This document shows positions 16,379 through 24,146 of a DNA stretch of 26,378 nucleotides, piece after piece. The translations under genes and the position numbers were made by a program. Below the pieces are notes generated by a model, which did not search any database, was not told the DNA's origin, and saw nothing but the letters and a program-made list of their open reading frames with translations. Position 1 is the first letter of the stretch, and each line of letters starts with the position of its first letter. The stretch is from Pseudacidobacterium sp036264445 (lineage in GTDB: Bacteria > Acidobacteriota > Terriglobia > Terriglobales > Acidobacteriaceae), in NCBI GenBank assembly GCA_036264445.1, contig DATAQW010000127.1:1-26378 (forward strand), written 5' to 3'.

Positions 16379-17863
16379 CTAGATAGAGCTTCCTTTGACG
16401 TTTGCCTGCGCTGGGGCCAACCACACCACGCGCCATACCTGAATCGTCCAGATTTGACGATTGAGGTTTTTGTCGCGGGTTGTATGAACCAGCCCATCCT
16501 GATCAGGTTCACTCTGCATTCTTCTTTTATGGCTTGCCGGATATGCGCCAACAGTTCCAGCCTCAAATTCTGTAGCATTGACAAACACGACTATTGGAGC
16601 CGTTAATCTACCCTGCAGGTTTGTCTTCTTTAGCAAAGGCTTCACACTTACTCTTGCATGAGCGCCGGTTGAGTGGGTTGCCGGAGCGTCCTTCTTTGTA
16701 ACATGGGCTGACGTATGCAACTGCGCTGGTGCTGTCCGCATTGCAGGCGTGTCGAAGTGAAACGCTGCGGGGACTACTGCAGCCCTCGGTGTAACAGGTG
16801 TGTCTATTGCGGTTGTGTAGTCCAGATTCGTCACGGGTACTTTCTGTGCTGTTATTTCGGGCAGGAAAACCATGAGCCGCGGGGAATATAACAGAACTCC
16901 CAGGCATGCCACGGAGAAAATACCTGCGATTCCGGGAGCAATCTTCCAGACACGGGTTGTCGTTTGCCGACGCGGGTCTAAAATCTGTGCGATTCTCAAC
17001 GATGCCTCATGCGCACGATGCACAGCCGCTTGAGCCATTGTCCATTTGCGACGCGCGCAGCTTTTCTCCAGCAGTTCGACCAGGCAGCTTGCATAGGCGC
17101 GTGGGTTGCCTGTCTTTGCCAGCACTACATCATCACATGCCATCTCGCGTTCCAGCGAAAGCCGTGCATCAATCCACCACACTGCGGGATGAAAAAAGAA
17201 GATCGTGCGCACTGTTTTCTGGAGCAGATTTGTCCAGTCGTCCCTGCGGCGCACATGGGCCAGCTCATGGATCAAAATCACGTACAGCTCGTCGGCCGGA
17301 AAGTCGCGCAGAACCCATGAGGGAAATACAATCATGGGCTTCCAGAATCCGATGGCTGCCGGGGTGCGCACCCGCTCCGATTCGGCGATGATTACCGGTC
17401 GTGATACCCCGGATTCTTCAAGCGCCTTTCGCATGCTCTCCTGCAATGATGCATCGAGTTGTGCGGGCTCGATCACTGTACTGCTTTTGCGGATTGCTCT
17501 TATATGCCAGAGCCCAACTGCAAGCCGCGCAATTCCTATGAACATTCCAGCTGCCCACACGGTGCAGACAGGCACGATCCAGAACAGCGGCACTGTAATT
17601 CGCGGCTGAAGAACGGCTATTGGAAGTGGGTGTCCGTGATGCGTGATTGGGCTTAGCCCTGCAAGGAATGGCAGTGCTGCGACTGCGAACAGGGCCGTAA
17701 TCCAGACTGCGAACCGTGTGCCTGCATTCTGTCGGCCTGCCACACGCAAAAGCAGCCAGGCGAACAGCGCAATCAGCAATCCCTCGGGCAGAGAGTTGAG
17801 TACTCGCTCCACGAAGGTTTGCGCTATGCCTGCCAAAATGCTCTGCAACTGGACCCAGATCAT
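16379..17863 (-). CDS. M56-family BlaR1-like membrane metalloprotease
   Basis: A 494-residue sensor-type protease. Hydrophobic helices lie at about residues 26-44, 51-71, 91-118 and 308-334. The cytoplasmic zinc protease domain has HELAH (H199, E200, H203) and the downstream EREMACDD (238-245) that provides the third ligand, so it should be active. In BlaR1/MecR1 this domain leads to removal of the BlaI/MecI repressor. After the last helix only about 160 residues remain: Ala/Thr/His-rich, with a possible small beta region near the end and no penicillin-binding SxxK/SxN fold. The signal sensed is therefore probably not a beta-lactam. The gene overlaps blaI by ATGA (17860-17863), the usual regulator-sensor coupling. 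What the C-terminal region senses is unknown. Confidence 0.9.
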   Translation of the reverse strand: MIWVQLQSILAGIAQTFVERVLNSLPEGLLIALFAWLLLRVAGRQNAGTRFAVWITALFAVAALPFLAGLSPITHHGHPLPIAVLQPRITVPLFWIVPVCTVWAAGMFIGIARLAVGLWHIRAIRKSSTVIEPAQLDASLQESMRKALEESGVSRPVIIAESERVRTPAAIGFWKPMIVFPSWVLRDFPADELYVILIHELAHVRRRDDWTNLLQKTVRTIFFFHPAVWWIDARLSLEREMACDDVVLAKTGNPRAYASCLVELLEKSCARRKWTMAQAAVHRAHEASLRIAQILDPRRQTTTRVWKIAPGIAGIFSVACLGVLLYSPRLMVFLPEITAQKVPVTNLDYTTAIDTPVTPRAAVVPAAFHFDTPAMRTAPAQLHTSAHVTKKDAPATHSTGAHARVSVKPLLKKTNLQGRLTAPIVVFVNATEFEAGTVGAYPASHKRRMQSEPDQDGLVHTTRDKNLNRQIWTIQVWRVVWLAPAQANVKGSSI

Positions 17864-18243
17864 TTCTCAGCACTCCGTACCAGCATCAAGCGCAGCCGTT
17901 CGATTTCTTCCTTTTCGATTCCGCGGTCTTCAAGGAGGTTTAGTACCAGTTCCTCATGTGAGTTTCGGAAGAAACGGCCCACCAGATGCCGAATCTCCGA
18001 CCTGGTCGCTTCCTGCTGTTCGACGACCGCCGCATATGTGTGGGCGCGGCCATCTTTGGAATGCCGGACATAGCCTTTCTTTTCAAGTATCCGGATAGTC
18101 GTCAGTACGGAGTTATAAGCCAGAGCAGGCTTATCGGTAAGAGCGTCGAGGATATGCTGGACAGTGCCGGAACCTTTTTCCCAGAGCACGTTCATGATGC
18201 GTAATTCAGCTTCAGTGAGCGTCTCCGATGGCTTCCGTGGCAC
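17860..18243 (-). CDS. BlaI/MecI-type winged-helix repressor
   Basis: A 127-residue transcriptional repressor. The winged helix starts right at the N-terminus (LTEAELRIMNVLWEKGSGTVQHILDAL, split here as LTEAELRIMNVLW and GTVQHILDAL), with YNSVLTTIRILEKKGYVRH as the recognition and wing part, and a C-terminal dimerisation helix region. I chose the GTG at 18243 because GGAG lies 8 bases upstream and the product then has the usual length; an in-frame TTG at 18285 would add 14 unlikely residues. It overlaps the M56 gene by 4 bp. The inverted repeat at 18290-18307 upstream is its probable own operator, and a near-identical copy precedes htrA, which defines at least two local targets. Confidence 0.92.
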   Translation of the reverse strand: MPRKPSETLTEAELRIMNVLWEKGSGTVQHILDALTDKPALAYNSVLTTIRILEKKGYVRHSKDGRAHTYAAVVEQQEATRSEIRHLVGRFFRNSHEELVLNLLEDRGIEKEEIERLRLMLVRSAEK

Positions 18244-18289
18244 TTTCCGGTTCTCCTGATACTTATTAGACACGAAAGCAGTCAATAAG

Positions 18290-18307
18290 TAACTAATAAT
18301 TTAGTTG
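18290..18307 (-). promoter_or_regulatory. BlaI-type operator upstream of blaI
   Basis: On the minus strand CAACTAAATTATTAGTTA, an inverted repeat with 6-bp arms (AACTAA/TTAGTT), lies about 47 bp before the blaI GTG. It differs from the site upstream of htrA at only two of 18 positions, consistent with autoregulation of blaI. Confidence 0.7.
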
Positions 18308-18329
18308 TATCGTAAGTCTCTACTTTTGT

Positions 18330-19526
18330 TTATTTTGTGGGATCGACAATAGCTCCGGTAAATAAAAGTTGTCCATTGCGTTCATCCCGAATGGCCACAA
18401 AGAATGGGTGATCGACAACCATGTGGAATGGCGGCTCGACTCTCATGGCCAGCGCACGAATACCGACACTTGTGGCTGCCGCAGCTTCGGTCCCTTCTTC
18501 ATCTACTTTCAGGAACGAAGCATGGCGTACTTCGCTGATCTGCATGCGCGGCGGACCTTTATGGATGTTGTCGAAATTAGCGCCGCTGCTGAAGGCAATT
18601 CCCATGCCGAGTTTTGTCAGAACGGCATTCAGTGTTGCATCGTAGGTGATGGTGAAGCGTGGTAATTCAATGATTCCCTTTTGCTTATGGAGCGACGAGA
18701 TAAGCGAAGTAAAGGTATCAGGCGTCAACCGCTGAAGAAATGGCTGTATCCCATCGGTATCCTGCGGCAGCACAACATACATGGCAAATGTGCCGTCGGC
18801 GTACGGCAGGCGAATAGCTTCCAGTCCATTCGCATTTGCATAAGCATACTCCGCGGAATGCTTCATCATCGGAACTTCGCGCACAGCGCCGCTCGCAGCT
18901 TTAAAATCATGCGATTGTGTCTCTTTTGGATCGAAAGGCATGGTCCATTTGCCTTTGAAAGCTATCGCATTCGTCAGCATTGCAGCCGTTGTGGGATCGA
19001 TCTCGTCGACAATCTTCTGAATGCGATCATTGGTGTGCTTCGCGACCCACGCGTTGATCGTTTGTACTGAAACAGGGTTTCGAAAATCCAGATGGTCGGC
19101 CTCCGCGCTATATGCTGTCTGCAAAGATTGTGTAAAAGACAGATCTGCAGGAAATCCGTGCTGCAGCCACAAGGCATTGGCCATGGAGAGTTGCACTACC
19201 TTTGTGCTCGCTATTTCTTCAATCAGCGCATGATTGGCCGCATTGAAGGATTCGATGGATTGTCCATCCGAGTGCAGCGTTTGCAAGATTGCATCGCGCG
19301 TAGTTCCACTGGCGCCGTTTGAAGTCATGGCGAGCGCGACGGCGATGCTTGTCGGTGAAACAAAAACATTCTCGTCTTGATGTTGCGAACGCAATTCCCT
19401 CAGGACGTCAAAGCCGAATTGGGAATATGGCTGCGCTAGCGTACGAGCAGTACCAGAGGGCTGAGGTGCTTGCTGACCGCCGGCTTCAAACATGGCGCAA
19501 GCTATAAGAACAAGCAGGAATTTCAT
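18330..19526 (-). CDS. Secreted or lipid-anchored serpin (serine protease inhibitor)
   Basis: A 398-residue serpin with the full fold: NVFVSPTSIAVALAMTSNGA near the N-terminus, NAIAFKGKW in strand 3A, and the C-terminal HPFFVAIRD and LLFTGAIVDP elements. The hinge of the reactive-centre loop, EEGTEAAAAT (343-352), has Gly/Thr then Ala-only residues, the pattern of true inhibitors. Counting 17 residues from the first Glu puts the scissile bond at L359-A360. The N-terminus is a short hydrophobic stretch with LIAC at 7-10, a possible lipobox, so the protein is exported and perhaps lipid-anchored. AGGAG 8 bases upstream supports ATG 19526. It stands just before blaI-M56-htrA on the same strand. 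HtrA-family proteases prefer small or aliphatic P1 residues, so HtrA is a conceivable partner, but external proteases are equally possible. Confidence 0.93.
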   Translation of the reverse strand: MKFLLVLIACAMFEAGGQQAPQPSGTARTLAQPYSQFGFDVLRELRSQHQDENVFVSPTSIAVALAMTSNGASGTTRDAILQTLHSDGQSIESFNAANHALIEEIASTKVVQLSMANALWLQHGFPADLSFTQSLQTAYSAEADHLDFRNPVSVQTINAWVAKHTNDRIQKIVDEIDPTTAAMLTNAIAFKGKWTMPFDPKETQSHDFKAASGAVREVPMMKHSAEYAYANANGLEAIRLPYADGTFAMYVVLPQDTDGIQPFLQRLTPDTFTSLISSLHKQKGIIELPRFTITYDATLNAVLTKLGMGIAFSSGANFDNIHKGPPRMQISEVRHASFLKVDEEGTEAAAATSVGIRALAMRVEPPFHMVVDHPFFVAIRDERNGQLLFTGAIVDPTK

Positions 19527-19975
19527 CGCGAAGCTCCTGATTATTAGACTTGACAGGAATTTGATGAGGACCGGAGTTCTCTATATTTTTGTTGCCAGAA
19601 AACTGCATGGGCGCAACACAAATCGTTTTGGCGCAGACTGTATCTCTGGTTTAGTCCGGCAGGCTTTCGAGAATCACTTGTCATCGGCATGGGTTCCTTC
19701 AAATCCGGACGATCTGACTGGCTGCGTTCCCCCCTCAGCCTTGACATAATCCATCTGGTGCTGAAAAGCTATCACGCAGGACCCTTCCGGCATCTCTGGC
19801 CTGTATTGATGCGCTTGTAACCTGAGCGCAGTGTTTGCGGGCGAGTGGTAACAGGGCCTGTGTTCCTGGAGGAAGCAGCTGCTGTTCGGCGCTGCTCAGA
19901 AATTTTTCCTTGGATACATGATGAATTTTGCGGTTGCGAGATGCACGAAAGCTCCGCAACGAAAAGGATTGTACG
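19527..19975. other. Intergenic region between divergent serpin and yajC genes
   Basis: I see no convincing gene in these 449 bp. It must hold the promoters of both divergent units, but no strong sigma-70 pair is evident; a TTGACA at 19741-19746 lacks a good -10. A 6-bp stem (AGCAGC 19874-19879, GCTGCT 19891-19896) is followed after a few bases by TTTTT. The serpin side carries CTAATAAT just before its ribosome binding site, matching only half of the BlaI-type repeat. Confidence 0.5.
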
Positions 19976-20284
19976 TTGACATCGACTCTCTTACTGGCCG
20001 TCGCACTTCCACCGGGCCTGATTTCATTTCTGCCCTTTGTCGCCATTATTGCGGTCTTTTATCTCTTACTGATCCGTCCGCAGCAAACGCGCCAGAAACA
20101 GTGGCAGCAGATGCTCGGCAACCTGAAACCCGGCGACAAGGTCACGACCACGGGTGGCATTCGCGGTGTGATTCTTTCCATAAAAGAAGATGCGATCCAG
20201 CTCCGCGTGGCTCCGGACAATATTAAGATTGAAATCGTGAAGACCGCCATCGCTTCTGTCACCACTGATGAGCCTGCAAAGTAA
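19976..20284 (+). CDS. yajC: Preprotein translocase subunit YajC
   Basis: A 102-residue inner-membrane accessory protein of the SecDF-YajC complex. One membrane helix (about residues 14-33) ends in the family motif LLLIRPQQ, followed by a cytoplasmic domain with LKPGDKVTTTGGIRGVI and VAPDNIKIEIVKTAIASV. I chose the TTG at 19976, preceded by AAAAGGA at 6-bp spacing, because it gives the usual length; the frame could open further upstream at 19928 but adds a charged extension before the helix. secD follows after 20 bp and secF after that, the standard order. The basis is strong family similarity plus conserved neighbourhood. Confidence 0.92.
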   Translation: MTSTLLLAVALPPGLISFLPFVAIIAVFYLLLIRPQQTRQKQWQQMLGNLKPGDKVTTTGGIRGVILSIKEDAIQLRVAPDNIKIEIVKTAIASVTTDEPAK

Positions 20285-20304
20285 GGCACTTATTCTGAAT
20301 ACCC

Positions 20305-21924
20305 ATGCGTAAGAACCTCACACAAAAAACGATTCTGATTGTTGCGGTGCTGATTGTCTTCGTCTTCGGCATCTTTGGGATTCCCAAAGGCCTGAGTGGA
20401 ACGGCGCTGAAAGAAGCGATTCTAAACCGCATTCAACTTGGCCTTGATCTGAAGGGCGGCACGCACCTGATCCTGCAAGTGATGGTGGATGAAGCTGTGA
20501 ACGCCGCTACTGACAATGACGTTGCTCGTATCCAGAGCGATTTACAGCAGAACGGCATCACGGTGGGCTCGATTACGAAGCCCGATGTGTCGCATCCGGA
20601 AACGATTTTGATCTCCGGCGTGCCTGTGGACCGTACCGGCGATGTTCGCTCCATCCTAAGCCAGCGCTTCGGTAACCAATACGAGATCGCTTCAGGAGCG
20701 AACAATACCTTCACGCTGACGATGAAGCCGACAGCTGTCGCTGACCTCAAAAAGCGCGCGATGGAGCAGGCGATTGAGGTCATCCGCACGCGCGTGGACT
20801 CGCTGGGCGTGAGTGAGCCTGTGATTCAGGAGTACAACCTGGGCAGCAACCAGATTCTGGTGGAGTTGCCGGGCATGGACGATCCGGCGCGCGTGAAGGA
20901 TGTGATCCAATCGACGGCGCGGCTTGAGATTCATCTAGTACTCGGCGGTCCATGGCCGAATGAGCAGGCGGCATTGCAAGCGCTGGGTGGCTCAGTCCCT
21001 TATGATTCGCTGCTGCTACATGCTGTTCCGGGAGCTGTGGGACCGAGCAGCAATGATGCAGTCTTCCAGATCAAGCGTGTTCCGGAAGTCGCGGGTACGG
21101 ATATCCGGGATGCGCAGCCGCAGCGGAATCCCAACACGAATGAGCCCGAGGTCGTCTTCTATCTGACAGCTGCTGCTGGCAACCACTTTGCGGATTTCAC
21201 CGCGGCCAACAAAGGCAAGTCGCTCAGCATCGTGCTCGACAACAAGATTCAGGAAGTTGCCACGATCCGCGACCAGATTCGCGATACGGGAACGATCTCT
21301 GGTGGCGGCATTACTGAGCAGGCGGCAAAAGATTTATCGATGCTGCTGCGCACGGGCGCTCTACCAGCGTCGATTCACTATCTGCAGGAGAGCACGGTCG
21401 GACCGTCGCTTGGCGCCGATTCGGTTCGCCAGGGCGTGATGGCTTCGATTGTCGGCATGCTGGCGGTCATGATCTTCATGCTGATCTACTACCGCGGCTC
21501 GGGCATTAATGCAGACCTGGCGCTGTTTCTGAACCTGGTAATTCTCCTTGGATTCATGGGTTATACGCGTTCAGTGCTGACGCTGCCTGGAATCGCTGGC
21601 GTGATCCTGACCATTGGTATGGGCGTGGACTCGAATGTGCTGATCTTTGAGCGCATCCGGGAAGAATTGCGGGCTGGCAAGTCGCCGTCGGCGGCTGTCG
21701 ATCAGGGCTTTGCGCATGCGTGGACGACAATTATCGATACGCACGTAACGACCATTGTGTCGGCGGCGATCCTGTTCATTTTCGGAACGGGCCCGGTACG
21801 CGGATTTGCCGTAACGCTGACATTCGGCTTGCTGGCGAACCTGTTTACCGCAGTGTTTGTGTCGCGCGTGATTTTTGATGCCCATTTGAACAAGAAGCAA
21901 CGGGGCGAGGCGTTGTCGATTTAG
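20305..21924 (+). CDS. secD: Protein translocase subunit SecD
   Basis: A 539-residue inner-membrane subunit that, with SecF, uses the proton gradient to complete protein export. An N-terminal membrane helix (about 9-25) leads to the family motif LGLDLKGGTHL (46-56), then the P1 head with RVDSLGVSEPVIQ and LVELPGM, and five further helices from about residue 375, including GIAGVILTIGMGVDSNVLIFERIREE. Length is in the usual range. ATG 20305 follows yajC by 20 bp; no strong Shine-Dalgarno precedes it, so coupling to yajC is possible. secF is downstream after a 118-bp gap with nested inverted repeats. Confidence 0.96.
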   Translation: MRKNLTQKTILIVAVLIVFVFGIFGIPKGLSGTALKEAILNRIQLGLDLKGGTHLILQVMVDEAVNAATDNDVARIQSDLQQNGITVGSITKPDVSHPETILISGVPVDRTGDVRSILSQRFGNQYEIASGANNTFTLTMKPTAVADLKKRAMEQAIEVIRTRVDSLGVSEPVIQEYNLGSNQILVELPGMDDPARVKDVIQSTARLEIHLVLGGPWPNEQAALQALGGSVPYDSLLLHAVPGAVGPSSNDAVFQIKRVPEVAGTDIRDAQPQRNPNTNEPEVVFYLTAAAGNHFADFTAANKGKSLSIVLDNKIQEVATIRDQIRDTGTISGGGITEQAAKDLSMLLRTGALPASIHYLQESTVGPSLGADSVRQGVMASIVGMLAVMIFMLIYYRGSGINADLALFLNLVILLGFMGYTRSVLTLPGIAGVILTIGMGVDSNVLIFERIREELRAGKSPSAAVDQGFAHAWTTIIDTHVTTIVSAAILFIFGTGPVRGFAVTLTFGLLANLFTAVFVSRVIFDAHLNKKQRGEALSI

Positions 21925-21939
21925 AAAGACAACTAAAAG

Positions 21940-22016
21940 CGGATAGCTGAGAAGCGGTCGGCGAAAAGAGTACCAGTTGACCGCAAAAAACTCGCTACCC
22001 AGTTTTTCGCTATCCG
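21940..22016 (+). other. Nested inverted repeats in the secD-secF gap
   Basis: An outer 8-bp stem (CGGATAGC 21940-21947 with GCTATCCG 22009-22016) encloses an inner 6-bp stem (GCGGTC 21954-21959 with GACCGC 21979-21984). The structure ends 26 bases before the secF GTG start, so it may modulate secF translation or mRNA stability. It matches no riboswitch I know. Confidence 0.4.
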
Positions 22017-22042
22017 GTGCTTAGCCGATTTGAGGGAATTTC

Positions 22043-23251
22043 GTGGAACTGTTTCGTGATGTAAATATCGACTGGCTTGGGAAGAAGTGGTATTTCCTGG
22101 GTTTTTCGCTGATTTTCAGCGTGGCGGGCTTGCTCTCGTTGTTTTTCTGGCATGGGCTGCCGTTGGACGTGGATTTTCGCGGTGGCACAGTGGTGCGTGT
22201 CCGGTTCGATCAAAGGCCTGACCTCAACCGCATTCGTGCCGCAGTGGACAAGGCCGGCCTCAAGGATCCCCGCATCCAGAGCATTACAGGAAGCCAGGCG
22301 GCGAACAATGAAGTTTTGATCTCGCTGGCGCAGAAGCAGACAAGCGAAGCGGCTCTGGACCAGGGGCGGGCGCTGATCCTGCAGGCGCTGGAAACCAGTT
22401 ATGTCACTAACAACGCTGCCAATCAGGGCAAGCTTGATCTCGACAACGCAGGCCAGGGCACGCTGGGGAACTGGCTTGCTACAAGGGACCCTGAGCATCT
22501 GGGTCAGAATGATGCAGCACAACAGCACTATAGCCAGCAGGCCACGGCAATCCTGAGCTACCGCGACGCGCGCAGCGGTCTGATTGATTCAATCGACAAT
22601 CTTTCTGGATCAGTCACTCCAGCCGTGCTGGGCGAGTTGAAGCAGAATGCTTATCTTTCAGGATTTGCGATTCGTAATGTGGAAATCGTTGGCCCGCAGG
22701 TAGGCTCCCAGTTGAGGAACCAGGCCCTGCTGGCGACGCTTTATTCGCTGGTTGGCATGCTGGTGTACCTCTGGTTTCGCTTCGAGCTGATTTATGGCGT
22801 GGCGGCGGTGGTTGCTGTCTTCCATGACACGCTGATTACCATCGGCGCTTTTAGTCTTACGAACCAGGAAATCTCGCTGACGGTCATTGCAGCCATTTTG
22901 ACGCTGGTTGGTTATTCGATGAATGACACCATTGTGGTTTTTGACCGCATCAGAGAAAACTTGAGACTTTCGCGGCGCGAGGCACTGCCTGATCTGGTGA
23001 ACCGGAGCATCAACCAGACGTTGAGCCGGACGGTTCTGACCTCAGGGCTGACATTCCTGACGGTGCTTGCGCTGTTCCTCTTTGGCGGCGAAGTGCTTCA
23101 TCCATTTTCATTTGCGCTGGTGATTGGCATTTTGATCGGAACCTATTCGTCAATTGCTGTGGCAGCGCCGATGCTGGTGGCGTATCAGGAATGGCGGCAG
23201 CGGCGTGGCAAGGCAGCGGTTTTGCCCGCAGCGAAAAAAGCCAAAGTTTGA
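22043..23251 (+). CDS. secF: Protein translocase subunit SecF with enlarged periplasmic domain
   Basis: A 402-residue partner of SecD, about 80 residues longer than E. coli SecF. The first helix (about 18-36) is followed by the P4-type periplasmic part starting LDVDFRGGTVV; the extra length lies between about residues 118 and 205 (Gln/Asn/Ala-rich, before IVGPQVG at 215-221). Five helices follow, with the family motif YSMNDTIVVFDRIREN. The start is GTG 22043, with GAGGGA at suitable spacing. The insertion is lineage-specific as far as I can judge, and its function is unknown. It is the third gene of the yajC-secD-secF string. Confidence 0.95.
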   Translation: MELFRDVNIDWLGKKWYFLGFSLIFSVAGLLSLFFWHGLPLDVDFRGGTVVRVRFDQRPDLNRIRAAVDKAGLKDPRIQSITGSQAANNEVLISLAQKQTSEAALDQGRALILQALETSYVTNNAANQGKLDLDNAGQGTLGNWLATRDPEHLGQNDAAQQHYSQQATAILSYRDARSGLIDSIDNLSGSVTPAVLGELKQNAYLSGFAIRNVEIVGPQVGSQLRNQALLATLYSLVGMLVYLWFRFELIYGVAAVVAVFHDTLITIGAFSLTNQEISLTVIAAILTLVGYSMNDTIVVFDRIRENLRLSRREALPDLVNRSINQTLSRTVLTSGLTFLTVLALFLFGGEVLHPFSFALVIGILIGTYSSIAVAAPMLVAYQEWRQRRGKAAVLPAAKKAKV

Positions 23252-23354
23252 GTGAGTGAAACGTTTCCAGAGATGGTCCGAATGTGATATAGCTTTTGTC
23301 ACTCGGCTTTTTCGAAAAATTTTCCACACGCTCCCGAAAAAAAATGAGTAACCG

Positions 23355-23383
23355 GGAACAAACAGGCACCCGCGTGGTGTCTA
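23355..23383 (+). promoter_or_regulatory. ECF-sigma-like promoter for tonB-exbBDD
   Basis: GGAAC (23355-23359) and GTCTA (23379-23383) are 19 bp apart, the arrangement of RpoE-type ECF sigma promoters, and lie about 40 bp before the tonB ATG. No competing sigma-70 pair is evident. If right, the energy-transducing operon answers an envelope-stress or similar ECF factor. Confidence 0.5.
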
Positions 23384-23420
23384 TAGGTGGTAACGAGTTC
23401 TGCTTGGAAGAGGTAGGGTC

Positions 23421-24146
23421 ATGTTTGAAGACGCCTTGATGGAATCAGGCCATAGGATCAAGACCAAAAGTAAGTACTTTACAATTCTTGGTTTCGTATT
23501 GAACGGATCGATTCTGGCGGCGATGATTCTGTATCCGTTGCTGAATCCGGAGGCGCTGCCCACAGCGGCAATGGCGACTTTGTTGGTCGCGCCGCCACCA
23601 CCACCCCCGCCGCCACCGCCGCCACCGCCGGCACCCCCGGTGCATGAGAAGATAGTTTCCCAACTGATGAATAATCAGATGACTTTTACGAAGATCCCTA
23701 AGGAAATCAAGATGGTGCATGAGGATGCCGCGCCTCCGCCAAACACCGGTGTTGCCGGTATGGAAGGCATGGGCGGTACCGCGGGCGGCGTTCTGGGCGG
23801 CATGCTTGGCGGTATCGGCAATGGGCCGGCACCGGTCGTAAAGGCTGCTCCGCCGAAGAGGATCGCGGTTTCGTCCGGCGTGATGCAGGGCAACCTTTTG
23901 GTTAAAACGCAGCCGCAGTATCCGGCGATCGCCAAGGCGGCGCGTATTCAGGGAACGGTTGTTCTCCACGCAACGATTTCTAAGAATGGCACCATTGAAA
24001 ACCTCCAGGTTGTCAGTGGTCCGCCGATGCTTCAGCAGTCAGCTATGGATGCAGTAAGGACCTGGCGTTATAAGCCATACCTGCTCAATGGCGATCCGGT
24101 TGAGGTGGAAACGCAGATCAACGTCGTCTTCACGCTCGGCGGTTGA
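23421..24146 (+). CDS. TonB-family energy transducer
   Basis: A 241-residue periplasm-spanning protein that passes energy from ExbB/ExbD to outer-membrane receptors. One membrane helix (about residues 20-41) is followed by a run of 13 prolines (about 58-70), a Gly/Met-rich linker with GGVLGGMLGGIG, and a C-terminal TonB domain (about 155-241) with QPQYPAIAKAARIQGTVVLH and the YKPYLLNG segment. SD-like GAGGTAGGG precedes ATG 23421. The proline tract and Gly-rich linker would span a periplasm of limited width. Gene order tonB-exbB-exbD-exbD with short gaps indicates one transcription unit. The Oar-like receptor at 11-14.5 kb is a plausible client. Confidence 0.92.
   Translation: MFEDALMESGHRIKTKSKYFTILGFVLNGSILAAMILYPLLNPEALPTAAMATLLVAPPPPPPPPPPPPPAPPVHEKIVSQLMNNQMTFTKIPKEIKMVHEDAAPPPNTGVAGMEGMGGTAGGVLGGMLGGIGNGPAPVVKAAPPKRIAVSSGVMQGNLLVKTQPQYPAIAKAARIQGTVVLHATISKNGTIENLQVVSGPPMLQQSAMDAVRTWRYKPYLLNGDPVEVETQINVVFTLGG

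Noticed and set aside
19840..19900. SRP (4.5S) RNA-like segment with GGAAGCAGC near a 4-base loop
   Set aside because: The 3' strand GGAAGCAGC matches the SRP apical motif, but the nearly invariant 5' strand GTCAGG is absent and the loop is TGGA instead of GGAA. Outer pairing is poor, so chance or a decayed copy is more likely.
21929..21940. CAACTAAAA in the secD-secF gap as a third BlaI-type site
   Set aside because: Only a half-site with no right arm.
23592..23640. CCG/CCA repeat tract in tonB as a microsatellite or frameshift hotspot
   Set aside because: It encodes the usual proline spacer of TonB, mixed codons are used and the frame is intact.
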